Shown here in pieces: positions 39,073 to 47,630 of a DNA stretch of 64,000 nucleotides (its first letter is position 1; the number at the start of each line of letters is the position of its first letter). The notes beneath the pieces are model-generated. The model saw only the letters and a list, made by a program, of their open reading frames with translations, had not been told where the DNA came from and did not search any database. Both the position numbers and the translations under genes were made by a program. The stretch comes from CAVVDY01 sp963819645 (lineage in GTDB: Bacteria; Acidobacteriota; Terriglobia; Terriglobales; Acidobacteriaceae): assembly GCA_963819645.1 (NCBI GenBank), contig CAWFWZ010000001.1:1302001-1366000 (forward strand). Direction: 5' to 3'.

Positions 39073-39652
39073 ATGAACCGTACAAACCGAGTCCCCGTCA
39101 GTTTTCGTATTGTCTTTTACCTCGCCTTGATTTTGTCGCTCGCCACTACCGCCTCCGCCCGCGACAAAATCAGCGTCAGCTATGCCAAGGGCTTCAACTT
39201 TTCGCAGTTCAAGACCTATGCATGGGCCGAGCACGGTGCAGTCGCTCATCCCCTGCTGGCGGCCGACATTGTGGGAGCCATCGATCAGGAGCTGCAAGCG
39301 CGCGGCTTGCAGAAGGTGACGTCCAATCCCGACCTCATCATCCAGATGTATGGCTCGGTTGATACCGACATGACCATGTACTCCAACGACCCTATCTATG
39401 GGGCCACCGGGAGGTATTCCGCCGTTCGATCCGGGTATGAATGGGCCTGCCTTCGTCGGCTGGTACGGCAACACCACTGTAACGATTCATAAGGGAGAAC
39501 TGGTCGTTGACCTCGTTGACGCCAAGGCAAAGAAGCTGGTCTGGCGAGGAATGGCTACGGAGAGCGTCTCGGCCCACGATCCCGAAAAGCTGGTCGATGA
39601 AGTGAACGGCGCGATCTCCAAGATGTTCAAGGAGTACCCGAAGGGAGCTTAG
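39073..39652 (+). pseudogene. DUF4136 exported protein (second copy), one frameshift
   Basis: About 193 residues from the ATG at 39073, with a signal peptide FYLALILSLATTASARD. DUF4136 landmarks are ISVSYAKGFNFSQFKTYAWA, IDQELQARGLQKVTSNPDLI and, after the break, WYGNTTVTIHKGELVVDLVD, AKAKKLVWRGMATESVS and VNGAISKMFKEYPKGA. The frame changes by one near 39413 in a GGGAGG run (the Gly/Pro-rich loop between the halves). Both halves are otherwise sound, so an assembly indel is likely. It is related to the copy at 38240-38749. The following porin-like gene is only 60 bases away. Confidence 0.8.
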
Positions 39653-39712
39653 CGAAAATCCATTTCGCCGAGTGGCGGACCGCGATCAGCCGGTGCCGAT
39701 CCGAGGAGGAAC

Positions 39713-40714
39713 GTGAAGCGCGGTCCCATAGCAGACATTTTTGGGTGTTGTCATCGGTTGAGCCGAGAAGCTGCGTTCGCTTGTCTTCTGAGTGGGCTGC
39801 TGTTCGCTGGTTTCGTTGTCTCCGGATGCGCGCAAGACCTGGCGCCGCGCGCCTATCTCATTACACCGCTGCATTCCAATGCGGTTACGCTCACCTGGTC
39901 CTTTTATAGCGGCGGCCTCGACTTCAATAATGTTGTTCCCGTGAACGACGCGAAGGGAACCTACAGCGTGCCGGTCTTCACCCTCTACCATTCGCTGAAC
40001 TTTTTCGGACGCTCGGCAAACATGAACGCCTCGCTGCCCTACGGAGTTGGCACCTTCAGTGGCGATGTAGGGGAGGACCGGCGTTCCATCTATCGCTCGG
40101 GATTGGTGGACTTCTCCGCCCGCTTTTCCGTCAACCTGATCGGCGGCCCCGCCATGGAGTTTCCCCAGTATGCCAAATGGAAACAGAAGAAGATCCTGGG
40201 GGCGAGCCTTAAGATTGTGGCGCCCACGGGCCAGTACGACCCGCAGAAGCTTATCAATTGGGGAATCAACAAATGGGCGTTTAAGCCCGAGGTGGGTTAC
40301 TCACAACGCTTCGGCAACTGGGTGCTCGACGCTTACGGCGGCGTCTGGTTTTACACCACCAATCAGCAGTTCTACCACCCGCCGGTCCCTGTGCCGCAGA
40401 CGCAAGCGCCGGTTGGCAGCTTCGAGGGACACCTCAGCTACGACTTCAAGAAGTTGCTAGGGTCGAGCAAGTTTCACGGCTGGGCGTCGATCGATGGCAA
40501 CTTCTGGTGGGGCGGCATCGCATCCATCTACGGGATACCGAATCCTAATACAGACCAAACCAGCTCACGGCTTGGCGGGACGCTCTCCGTTCCTTACTCC
40601 AAACACCAGGCAATCAAGATCGCCCTCAGCGGGGGCACCTACAGCCGCTTTGGCGGCGATTACACCAACCTGCAGGTAGCGTGGCAGTACTCATGGCTGA
40701 ACAAGCCGAGGTGA
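39713..40714 (+). CDS. Outer-membrane barrel protein, phenol-degradation MetA-like
   Basis: 333 residues from a GTG at 39713, set by GAGGAAC just upstream. The signal peptide is unusually placed (FACLLSGLLFAGFVVSGC, about residues 22-39) and could be a lipoprotein or plain signal. The mature part has alternating strands of an outer-membrane barrel: NAVTLTWSFYSGGLDFNNVV, YAKWKQKKILGASLKIVAPT, GQYDPQKLINWGINKWAFKP, YSQRFGNWVLDAYGGVWFYT, ending VAWQYSWLNKPR with an aromatic/basic C-terminus. This pattern fits the Phenol_MetA_deg/transporter family (PF13557). Substrate unknown. It is the last gene of the plus-strand envelope run. Confidence 0.75.
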   Translation: MKRGPIADIFGCCHRLSREAAFACLLSGLLFAGFVVSGCAQDLAPRAYLITPLHSNAVTLTWSFYSGGLDFNNVVPVNDAKGTYSVPVFTLYHSLNFFGRSANMNASLPYGVGTFSGDVGEDRRSIYRSGLVDFSARFSVNLIGGPAMEFPQYAKWKQKKILGASLKIVAPTGQYDPQKLINWGINKWAFKPEVGYSQRFGNWVLDAYGGVWFYTTNQQFYHPPVPVPQTQAPVGSFEGHLSYDFKKLLGSSKFHGWASIDGNFWWGGIASIYGIPNPNTDQTSSRLGGTLSVPYSKHQAIKIALSGGTYSRFGGDYTNLQVAWQYSWLNKPR

Positions 40715-40773
40715 AAGACGGCGGAGTCGGTCGAGTAGCGCCTGAACATTTAGTGCAGCTAGCCGTAAGCAAG

Positions 40774-40818
40774 AGAAAAAGCCTTGGGGTTAGGAGGAGA
40801 GGAGACCACCCAAGGCTT
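40774..40818 (-). terminator. Intrinsic terminator for the minus-strand genes
   Basis: AAGCCTTGGG (40779-40788) pairs perfectly with CCCAAGGCTT (40809-40818). Read on the minus strand, the hairpin is followed by TTTTTCTCTT, a proper T-run. It would end the transcript of the DUF1348 gene and its upstream neighbour. Confidence 0.6.
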
Positions 40819-40952
40819 AAATGCGTTGTAAAGCTTCTCTTAACTACGTGAATGAACCAAACAGTATCGTTAAACTGCCCCGTGGTCAATAGCACTAAAT
40901 GGACAAAATGCGCCGCACGTTTTGGAGATCGAGCCTTGAGCGCGACTCTTGC

Positions 40953-41435
40953 CTACAACCCCAGATCGCTCAGCCCCGGATGGTTGTCAGGGCGGCGTCC
41001 CAGCGGCCAGTGATACTTGCGATCCGCTTCGCTGATCGGCAGGTCGTTGATCGACGCATGCCGCACGGCCATGAGTCCATCGTCGTTGAACTCCCAGTTC
41101 TCATTCCCGTAGGACCGATACCAGTGGCCGGAATCGTCGTGCCACTCATAAGCGAAGCGCACGGCGATGCGGTTGCCGGTAAACGCCCATAGCTCCTTGA
41201 TGAGACGGTAGTCGAGCTCTTTCGCCCATTTGCGCGTGAGGAAGGCGATGATCTGCTCGCGTCCGTTGACGAACTCCGAGCGGTTGCGCCAGCGCGAATC
41301 GACCGCGTATGCCATCGCGACCTTTCCCGGGTCGCGACTGTTCCAGCCATCTTCGGCCAGGCGAACTTTTTGAATCGCACTCTCGCGGGTGAAGGGAGGC
41401 AGCGGTGGGCGGGTTGTCACAGGTGCAGTTGCCAT
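40953..41435 (-). CDS. DUF1348 (NTF2-like) family protein
   Basis: 160 residues, cytosolic. The SnoaL/NTF2-like DUF1348 pattern is clear: FTRESAIQKVRLAEDGWNSR, VAMAYAVDSRWRNRSEFVNG, REQIIAFLTRKWAKELDYRL, then FAYEWHDDSGHWYRSYGNEN and INDLPISEADRKYHWPLGRR. These small alpha-beta proteins bind or convert small molecules; the activity of this family is not known. It lies 62 bases downstream of the epoxide-hydrolase-like gene on the same strand, and the two probably form an operon ending at the hairpin 40774-40818. Confidence 0.88.
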   Translation of the reverse strand: MATAPVTTRPPLPPFTRESAIQKVRLAEDGWNSRDPGKVAMAYAVDSRWRNRSEFVNGREQIIAFLTRKWAKELDYRLIKELWAFTGNRIAVRFAYEWHDDSGHWYRSYGNENWEFNDDGLMAVRHASINDLPISEADRKYHWPLGRRPDNHPGLSDLGL

Positions 41436-41497
41436 AAATCCTCTCTCAGGTGCAGCGTCGTCTCGGCGGTACTCTAAATTCTGCGCCAGACCTTCGT

Positions 41498-42363
41498 CTA
41501 CTTCTGACTCTTCATGAACTCATCGACCAGCAGCGGCAATCTCATCGGCGGCGGTATCGAGCGCAAAGTGTCCGCCTTCGACTACATGGACCTGCGCGCT
41601 CGGCACGTCTTTGCGATAGCGTTCCGGCTCGCCGGAATCGAACGAGGCCTCGTGCTTGCCCCAGATCACCAGCAGCTTCGGCTGGTTCTTCTGCATCCAT
41701 GCCTGCCACTTCGGATAGTTCGTCACGTTAGTTCGGTAGTCGTAAAACAAATCGCTTTGGATCTCCAACTTGTCCCGGCTTGTTCAGGAAAGCATCTTCG
41801 TCGGTCCAGAGATCGGGATCGTAGAGCTCGACATTCGGATCGTCACCGACATGGCGCGTCCTGGTAACTTGCAGCGACATCAGATTCTTGCGCAACTCTT
41901 CTTCGTTGGCAGCGCGGTTGGCCCAGAACGCCCGGCGCTTCACCCAATTCGCGCCCAGACCTTCGTTATGAGCTACCGCATCCTGAATGATGAGGGCATG
42001 CACCCGCTCCGGATGCGCCAGCACCATACGAAAACCTACCGGTCCGCCGTAGTCCTGCATGTAGAGCGTGTAGCGCGACAAGCCAAGCGCTTGCGTGAAG
42101 TCGTTCATCACCGAAGCGATGTGGTCGAAGGTGTAATCGAATTGCTTCGGGTCGGGCCAGTCGCTGTGTCCGAAGCCCGGATAGTCCGGCGCTATCAGGT
42201 GGTAGCGATCCGAAAGCCGTGCAAACAGCGGCTCGAACATGCGCGACGAGGAAGGGAAGCCATGCAGCAGCAGTAGCGTGGGAGCGTCTTTCGGACCGGC
42301 CTCTCGATAGAAGATGGAAAGCCCGTCGACTTTTATCGAACGATAGTAAGTCGGATTGCGCAT
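41498..42363 (-). pseudogene. Alpha/beta hydrolase, epoxide hydrolase/dehalogenase-like, frameshifted
   Basis: About 288 residues, ATG at 42363. The oxyanion motif is LLLLHGFPSSSRMFEPLFAR, the nucleophile elbow YMQDYGGPVGFRMV has Asp (as in epoxide hydrolases and haloalkane dehalogenases, not Ser), the acid lies near LLVIWGKHEASFD, and the catalytic His is in VVEGGHFALD. A family segment APDYPGFGHSDWPD is intact. One-base shifts lie near 41772 and 41530; with the second corrected, the protein ends LVDEFMKSQK at 41498. Cytosolic, no signal peptide. Neighbours are a DUF1348 protein and a Zn alcohol dehydrogenase, suggesting detoxification of small organics; this is an inference. Confidence 0.8.
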
Positions 42364-42405
42364 GGCATTTCCTTTCCGCCGGACTGCAGCACTAGCCGAG
42401 CCAAC

Positions 42406-42557
42406 GCTTCGTATCAGGGCCCGGCTTCAGCCGGGCCGTAGCGGGCAAGTAATTCAATCGGGCTTTAGCCCTGGGTCGCTGGACTGCGCAGGGGCTAAAG
42501 CCCAGACATGCTCTACGCCGCGTTCGGCACGCCTGAAGGCATGCCCTGATACAAGGC
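42406..42557. repeat. TATCAGGGC palindromic element (152 bp)
   Basis: The left end is GCTTCGTATCAGGGC (42406-42420) and the right end GCCCTGATACAAGGC (42543-42557). They pair with two mismatches. Inner palindromes CCGGCTTCAGCCGG, GGGCTTTAGCCC and GGGGCTAAAGCCC follow. It lies between the alpha/beta hydrolase and alcohol dehydrogenase genes; no open reading frame or transposase is inside. Confidence 0.65.
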
Positions 42558-42595
42558 AAACCCGATTCATGAGATGCCCCCTCGTTGCCGTAACA

Positions 42596-43630
42596 TCACA
42601 TCGTCAGGACTACCCGGAACTGCGCCTTGCCGCTCATCATGCGGTCGTACGCTTCCGCCGCTTTTTCCAGCGGATAGGTTTCGATCATGGGACGCACGCC
42701 GGTCAGTTCAGCGAAGCGCAATGTATCTTCCGAATCGGTAGCTATGCCTGACGCCCAGCCCTCAATCGTTCTGCTTCCAAAGATCAACTGCACAGGGGAT
42801 ACCTCAATTGGGTCAAATGGGGCACCAATAACCATCAGCCTGCCGTTCGGACCCAGACCATCGATCAGTTCCGACATGGATTTCCCGCTTGGCGCTGTCG
42901 CCAGGATGGCCTTTGCCCCTCCCAGCTTCTGCAATTCCTGAACAACATTTGTAGCTTGGCTGTCGATGTATACGTGGGCACCGAGCTTCTTTGCCAGCGC
43001 TTCGTTCTCGGAGCCACGCCCGATGGCGGCTACTTTGTATCCACACTTGTTGGCAAATTGAATTCCGAGGTGGCCCAGGCCGCCGATACCCTGCACAGCT
43101 ATCAGATCGGGAGGCATGGCGCCCGCATGCCGCAGGGCATTAAAGGTAGTGATCCCGGCACAGAGCAGCGGGGCTGCTTCAGCGTCTTTCAGACTGTCGG
43201 GCACGGTCACCAACGCTTCCATGGGAGCGATCATGTACTGCTGGTATCCGCCGTCATAGCTGACGCCAGGGATCTTCATGTTGACGCAGTTCATGAAGTC
43301 TCCGCGGCGGCACTGGAGACACGTCCCGTCGTGACCGCCGTGCCATCCGACGCCAACGCGTTGTCCTTTCTTCCATTCGGAAACACCCGCTCCCACTTCA
43401 TCGACGAGGCCAACCACTTCATGTCCCGGCACGCGAGGGTACTGAATTCCGGGCAGGAGCCCATCTTTGGTGACCACATCGCTGTGGCAAACACCGCATG
43501 CCTGTACCTTGATGCGCACTTGATTTGCGCCGGGCTTCGGAATCTCGCGCTCGACTACGCTGAAGGCTGCTCCGGGTTTCGAGATTTGCGCTGACTTCAT
43601 CGTTGCTACTCCGACGGTTGTCGTTGCCAT
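42596..43630 (-). CDS. Zinc-dependent alcohol dehydrogenase
   Basis: 344 residues from the ATG at 43630, set by AAGGAGCGATC. A medium-chain dehydrogenase of the AdhP/cinnamyl-alcohol type. Catalytic zinc ligands are C-x2-C-H in ACGVCHSD and the GHE motif in VPGHEVVGLVDEVGAGV, and the Rossmann fold is IAVQGIGGLGHLGIQFANKC. The structural-zinc lobe reads HDGTCLQCRRGDFMNC: the usual first Cys is replaced by Asp, which could still bind zinc. It oxidises alcohols or reduces aldehydes with NAD(P)(H); the true substrate is not known. A 38-base gap from the repeat element at 42406-42557 separates it from the hydrolase gene. Confidence 0.9.
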   Translation of the reverse strand: MATTTVGVATMKSAQISKPGAAFSVVEREIPKPGANQVRIKVQACGVCHSDVVTKDGLLPGIQYPRVPGHEVVGLVDEVGAGVSEWKKGQRVGVGWHGGHDGTCLQCRRGDFMNCVNMKIPGVSYDGGYQQYMIAPMEALVTVPDSLKDAEAAPLLCAGITTFNALRHAGAMPPDLIAVQGIGGLGHLGIQFANKCGYKVAAIGRGSENEALAKKLGAHVYIDSQATNVVQELQKLGGAKAILATAPSGKSMSELIDGLGPNGRLMVIGAPFDPIEVSPVQLIFGSRTIEGWASGIATDSEDTLRFAELTGVRPMIETYPLEKAAEAYDRMMSGKAQFRVVLTM

Positions 43631-44014
43631 GATCGCTCCTTTGAATGTTTCCACCGTTAGGTGTATTTGATCTTCGCGACCGAATGAATGTCGCGCTGAT
43701 TCGCGATTCGAACAGGCCGCACACGCCGTAGCTGTTTATGGAAGAAAACTAGTCGTGCCCGATGCTCCTGGTAGCGAGCGTCAGGTTGGCTTGATTAGAG
43801 CTGTGCAGCGTGGACAAGGATGTTAATTTGCGGCGTATCTTTTTCGGATAGGTATCGTGAGCGCTATAACTGCTCCCGCCAACCGTCAATGAGGTGCTTT
43901 GAGATACCCTGAGAGTGAATGCCCTTTGTGCGAGACTCGGTGTGCGATCCCGTATCGTCGCAGCTACAGCATCATTTTCCACTGAACCGGGTTTTTCCGT
44001 TACATAGATCCAAT
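43631..44014. other. Divergent promoter region
   Basis: 384 bases between the alcohol dehydrogenase gene and the exported-protein gene. No gene is seen. A weak sigma70-like pair for the plus strand is TTTCGG (43842-43847), 17 bases, TATAAC (43865-43870). On the minus side only the ribosome-binding site is clear. Confidence 0.35.
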
Positions 44015-44986
44015 ATGAATGCGCGCGCCATGCTTCTCGCTATTCTGCTGCTCGCCGCCGAGTCCATCGTCTGCGCGCAGAACGCAGCGCCAGCTCCGAC
44101 ACCTCCCAATTCCGCGCACTCTGCGACTACAGATAAGTCAACATCGCCGAAGCTCCCGCCCATCGATCTCGCGCCCGGGCGGGACGGCAAACTCTCGCAG
44201 CCGCAGATGCAGCAGCTGTTTCGCGTCGTGGCCGACAAGGACCTCGAGAACGACAAACGGCAACGCGATTACACCTACATCGAGCGCCAGGTGATGCACA
44301 CGCTCGACGGTAAAGGGAAGATCAAGTCCACCGAGATCAAGACCTACGAGGTGCTGGAAGTTTATGGCGAGCAGGTGGAGCGGCTGATTGCGAAAGACGA
44401 CAAGCCGCTCAGCGCCAAGGACGCGGCCAAGGAAGAGGAAAAGATCCAGAAGATTATCGACAAGCGCAAGAACGAGTCGGATTCGGACCGCCGCAAACGC
44501 GAGGAGAAAGAGCAGAAGGAGCGCGAGGACGATCGCAAGTTCGTCAAGGAAGTGGCCGACGCCTACGATTTCACGCTGGTCGGCACCGAGCCTGTCGCCG
44601 GGCGCCCGGCGTGGATCATCGACGCAGACCCGCGTCCCGGATTTCAGCCGCAGTCAAAAGAGGCGAAGTTCCTGCCGCATTTTCGCGGACGGGTCTGGAT
44701 CGATGAGGGCGACCTGCAACTGGCGAAGATGGATGTACAGTGCCTCGACACCGTTTCCTGGGGACTGTTCCTGGCCCGCTTTCACAAGGGCTCGCGCTTC
44801 ATGCTCGAACAGACCCGCGTCAACGATGAGGTGTGGCTTCCCAAGCAGCTGGCGGTCAAAGTGGACGCGCGGCTGGCGCTGCTGAAGAACTTCAATGTGG
44901 ATTTAGAGCAATCCTACCGCGACTACAAGAAGTTCCGCGCATCTTCCCGGATTGTCGCAGCTGATGAAATGCAGCCGCCGAAATAG
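44015..44986 (+). CDS. Exported protein with charged helical insert, unknown function
   Basis: 323 residues from the ATG at 44015, with a signal peptide AMLLAILLLAAESIVCAQ. A Pro/Thr-rich segment leads to a core that looks beta-rich (DYTYIERQVMHTLDGKGKIK, TYEVLEVYGEQVERLI). It is interrupted by a highly charged helical insert of about 40 residues (KEEEKIQKIIDKRKN, DRRKREEKEQKERED). The C-terminal part FRGRVWIDEGDLQLAKMDV and MLEQTRVNDEVWLPKQLAVK resembles lipoprotein-localisation (LolA/LolB-type) folds. I do not recognise a named family. A longer frame from 43919 exists but would put the signal peptide inside. A hairpin (45127-45163) lies downstream. Confidence 0.6.
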   Translation: MNARAMLLAILLLAAESIVCAQNAAPAPTPPNSAHSATTDKSTSPKLPPIDLAPGRDGKLSQPQMQQLFRVVADKDLENDKRQRDYTYIERQVMHTLDGKGKIKSTEIKTYEVLEVYGEQVERLIAKDDKPLSAKDAAKEEEKIQKIIDKRKNESDSDRRKREEKEQKEREDDRKFVKEVADAYDFTLVGTEPVAGRPAWIIDADPRPGFQPQSKEAKFLPHFRGRVWIDEGDLQLAKMDVQCLDTVSWGLFLARFHKGSRFMLEQTRVNDEVWLPKQLAVKVDARLALLKNFNVDLEQSYRDYKKFRASSRIVAADEMQPPK

Positions 44987-45126
44987 GACCCCATCCAACC
45001 CAAAAGATGATTGGATGTGGCGCCCTCGATTGTCTGGACCACACAGAACGCTCAAGGCAGTTTCAGGGTAGGTGTATCCGGCAAAGCGGACGTTTAGATC
45101 CGCGTCCCCGGCTGGCCCAAGGTTCG

Positions 45127-45163
45127 GGCTTTTCGCCCACCGCATCGCCGTGGGCGAAAAGCC
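45127..45163. other. Perfect 14-bp stem-loop between convergent genes
   Basis: GGCTTTTCGCCCAC (45127-45140) pairs perfectly with GTGGGCGAAAAGCC (45150-45163), loop CGCATCGCC. There is no T-run, so a classic terminator is not supported, but it lies where the 44015 and 45809 genes converge and could stop or protect both transcripts. Confidence 0.5.
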
Positions 45164-45209
45164 TGATCAGAGAGGACTGCGTTACACGGCGCTGAAGCGC
45201 CGCTCTACC

Positions 45210-45809
45210 CTAGTTATCCGACGAGCCCTTCCAGTCGATGATGTCCGACAGGCGCCACGGATTCTGGCGGAGGTCGAGCTCCAGCTTGCCATCGCTGTTG
45301 ATGATCAGCTGGGCGGCGGGAAACAGCACGCCGGTGCTCTTGGTCTTGTCCTGATCGTTAATTTCGATCTGGCCGGCACTGAGGTTAAAGGCCTGCGATT
45401 GCGTATCGGCATACGCTTCGCCAAAGCGGATCAGCCGGTTGGTGACGAAAATGATCTTTCTGCCGGTCGGCGTGGGCTCCAGCTTGATGTAGCTGAGGTC
45501 GTATCCCAGCGTGCCGGTGATGGCGATGTGCCCCACCGCTTTCATCTTGGTCAACGCATTCACCAATCCCTGGTTTTGACCCTTCTGGAAAGCATCGACC
45601 AGGATCTGGCGATCGGCCGCGGTCGACCAGTCGTAGATGGTTACGGTAACGTCGAAATGACGGCCCATTTGCGTGCTTTCGCCCCAGGCCGTCGCGTCAA
45701 TCGTTTCATTCTTGTCACGCGCAAATCCCGGAACCGTAAGCCCGAGAACCAGCGCCGCCGCGAGCATATACAGCGCAGCCGGCCTGATGAATTTCAATGC
45801 ATTACGCAT
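45210..45809 (-). CDS. Exported protein of unknown function
   Basis: 199 residues. The signal peptide is ALYMLAAALVLGLTVPGFAR. The mature part is beta-rich and polar: DVTVTIYDWSTAADRQILVD, AFQKGQNQGLVNALTKMKAV, GHIAITGTLGYDLSYIKLEP, TGRKIIFVTNRLIRFGEAYA, then LFPAAQLIINSDGKLELDLR. I do not know a named family; such proteins occur in Acidobacteria as short periplasmic proteins. The ATG at 45809 has GAGAGC shortly upstream. It is not clearly grouped with neighbours, and the preceding plus-strand gene converges on it across a stem-loop. Confidence 0.7.
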   Translation of the reverse strand: MRNALKFIRPAALYMLAAALVLGLTVPGFARDKNETIDATAWGESTQMGRHFDVTVTIYDWSTAADRQILVDAFQKGQNQGLVNALTKMKAVGHIAITGTLGYDLSYIKLEPTPTGRKIIFVTNRLIRFGEAYADTQSQAFNLSAGQIEINDQDKTKSTGVLFPAAQLIINSDGKLELDLRQNPWRLSDIIDWKGSSDN

Positions 45810-45986
45810 AATGCTCTCCTGTAGCTACGCATATGTAGCAGATTGAATGGGTTCGTCGCTATCTTACGAGGTCGCAGGCCAGTGAGTAACTAGAAAAATC
45901 ACCAGTGACCCATACAAAACACCTTAGCTTCCGCTATATCGGATTGACGAAGATGGAGTTTGGAATCGGCGGCCAAACAAATGCGT

Positions 45987-46011
45987 GATACTGGCATAGT
46001 TTTCCAGTATC
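45987..46011. promoter_or_regulatory. Inverted repeat before the K+ channel gene
   Basis: GATACTGG (45987-45994), nine bases, CCAGTATC (46004-46011): a perfect 8-bp inverted repeat ending 12 bases before the ATG at 46024. It may be an operator or an RNA hairpin that covers the ribosome-binding region; no normal Shine-Dalgarno sequence is seen there. Confidence 0.4.
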
Positions 46012-46023
46012 CTGCTCCGCAGG

Positions 46024-46752
46024 ATGCCCCAAACCGCCGCTAAGCACGCGCGTCATAGCGCCCGCAGCCTGGTAAAGGAAACCTGGGAGGCGCAAGCCAA
46101 TCTCTCATTTTTCCTCGCCCTGCTGGTGTTATTTGTTTTCATCCTGCCGCTGACGAACTTAGTCGAGAGGCACTTCAGCCTTTACGTAGACGTTGGTTAC
46201 TCGCTGCTGTTGATCTCGGGCATTGCCATCGGCTGGAGCCGCTCATGGCTGTTCTATTTAGGCGCGGCGGTGGGGGTGGTCGGATTGGTCGTGCGATGGC
46301 TGGGCTGGTGGTATCCACCAATCTCCAGACTTCGCGAGCCCTCCACGCTGGCGGCGATCATTTTCCTGATTGTGCTGCTACTGGTCCGCGTGTTCCGCAA
46401 AGGGCCGGTCTCCGGCTCACGTCTGCAAGGCGCGGTCGCGGTCTACCTGCTGCTGGGACTGGTCTGGGCGCATGCTTACGTAATCTTCGCTCGCGATCAT
46501 CCCAATTCGTTCGCCACGGCGGAAACGACACCGCCCACAGTTGCCGGCTGGACGTACTTCAGCTTTATTACGCTGACGACGGTGGGCTATGGAGATATCA
46601 CTCCGAAGGCACCGGCGGCGCGCATGTTAGCGGTAGGAGAAGCCATTGCCGGGCAGATGTATCTTGCCGTAATGCTGGCGCGCCTGGTTGCACTGCAGGT
46701 GAGCGGCGGCATCGAAAACGACGCCGACCGCGACACCGAGAAAAATGAATGA
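46024..46752 (+). CDS. Potassium-channel family membrane protein
   Basis: 242 residues. About five hydrophobic segments (LSFFLALLVLFVFILPLTNL, LLLISGIAIGW, GAAVGVVGLVVRWL, AAIIFLIVLLLVRVF, AVAVYLLLGLVWAHAYVIFA), then a pore loop and last helix: SFITLTTVGYGDITPKAPAA, followed by MLAVGEAIAGQMYLAVMLAR. The selectivity filter TVGYGD is exact. No cytosolic RCK domain is attached, so gating is unknown. It is the second such channel in the window and is unlike the two-TM one at 19011-19352. It converges with the PEP-CTERM gene with only 16 bases between. Confidence 0.82.
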   Translation: MPQTAAKHARHSARSLVKETWEAQANLSFFLALLVLFVFILPLTNLVERHFSLYVDVGYSLLLISGIAIGWSRSWLFYLGAAVGVVGLVVRWLGWWYPPISRLREPSTLAAIIFLIVLLLVRVFRKGPVSGSRLQGAVAVYLLLGLVWAHAYVIFARDHPNSFATAETTPPTVAGWTYFSFITLTTVGYGDITPKAPAARMLAVGEAIAGQMYLAVMLARLVALQVSGGIENDADRDTEKNE

Positions 46753-46768
46753 TGGATTTCCGCAGCTG

Positions 46769-47452
46769 CTAGTTCTTCTTCATCCGGCGGATCAGCCCTG
46801 CCACCAAGCCACCTGCAAGCAGCGAAATCGTGCCCGGCTCGGGAACCGGTGAGGCCTGTGAATTCCCCCCATTGGGAAAGACCACATCGACGTTGTGCAG
46901 CGATAGGACTAAGTCGTTGTAGTCCCAATCCGAGTTCCACTTTGTGGACAGATCCTCAAGCCAAATAAGCTGGGTCCCTCGACCAGGATTCTTGGCGGTA
47001 GCGCCTACGCCGCCATCCATTGGAATCTCAGCGTGGCTGAGACCGTCGACGCTGAACTTTGGGTCATTGGCGAAGAGATATTGGTTCTTGCTGGTGGAGG
47101 TGCAGATGTTGGGCTGCAAAGCCTGGTCGCAGAGTTGAACCACCAGAATGTCGTTCTTGAGCGCATGACCGAAGTCAACCGAGGGTTGGCCCACGCCGCC
47201 TTGGTTGTCCAACATCCAATCGCTGGTCCACGAGTTGTTGGGATTGGTATCGATGATTCGTACCCAATCCGGGAAATTGGCGTTGGCGTAGTAGATATTT
47301 CCCTTAATGTCACCGTCGGACAAGGCAAAGATGGTTCCGTTCGTTGCACAAGTTTGGCCGAAGGTCCAGCAATGCAATCCGTCATCAGCCAGCGCAGGAG
47401 CCGCAAAGGCGGCAAGTACCACAAGTACCAAAATTACCCAATGAGCACGCAC
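46769..47452 (-). CDS. PEP-CTERM sorting-domain protein
   Basis: 227 residues. The signal peptide VILVLVVLAAFAAPALADDG is followed by a secreted domain with MGRH-free, Asp/Asn-rich strands (YYANANFPDWVRIIDTNPNN, FGHALKNDILVVQLCDQA). The C-terminus has the PEP-CTERM tripartite signal: SPVPEPGTISLLAGGLVAGL, then the basic tail IRRMKKN. Such proteins are cleaved at Pro-Glu-Pro by an exosortase (EpsH) and moved to the cell surface, usually with exopolysaccharide. No exosortase or polysaccharide gene is in the window. The gene lies opposite a long AT-rich region rich in TTACC motifs (47538-47630). Confidence 0.88.
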   Translation of the reverse strand: MRAHWVILVLVVLAAFAAPALADDGLHCWTFGQTCATNGTIFALSDGDIKGNIYYANANFPDWVRIIDTNPNNSWTSDWMLDNQGGVGQPSVDFGHALKNDILVVQLCDQALQPNICTSTSKNQYLFANDPKFSVDGLSHAEIPMDGGVGATAKNPGRGTQLIWLEDLSTKWNSDWDYNDLVLSLHNVDVVFPNGGNSQASPVPEPGTISLLAGGLVAGLIRRMKKN

Positions 47453-47537
47453 GACTCACCTCTGGAACCGGGAATGGAAGACCACAGTGTTACAGGCGAC
47501 ACTATAATCCAGAGTTTTAGAAACTGCTACAGAAAAA

Positions 47538-47630
47538 GTTACCCTGGCTTAGAAGTTTCTTAATTTTATAGGGGTTGCCCTCTTTGAGTGACTGTTACCA
47601 CCTTGGTAATAGTTACCCTTGCGAGGTTAC
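47538..47630. promoter_or_regulatory. Cluster of GTTACC half-sites
   Basis: GTTACC occurs at 47538, 47594 and 47612, with inverted forms GGTAA near 47605 and GGTTAC at 47625. The pair TTACCA-CCT-TGGTAA (47595-47609) is a tight palindrome. These would lie about 85-180 bases upstream of the PEP-CTERM start. It is a candidate binding region for an unidentified regulator. Confidence 0.35.

Noticed and set aside
45127..45163. Intrinsic terminator
   Set aside because: The stem is perfect but neither side is followed by a T-run, so it is listed only as a stem-loop.
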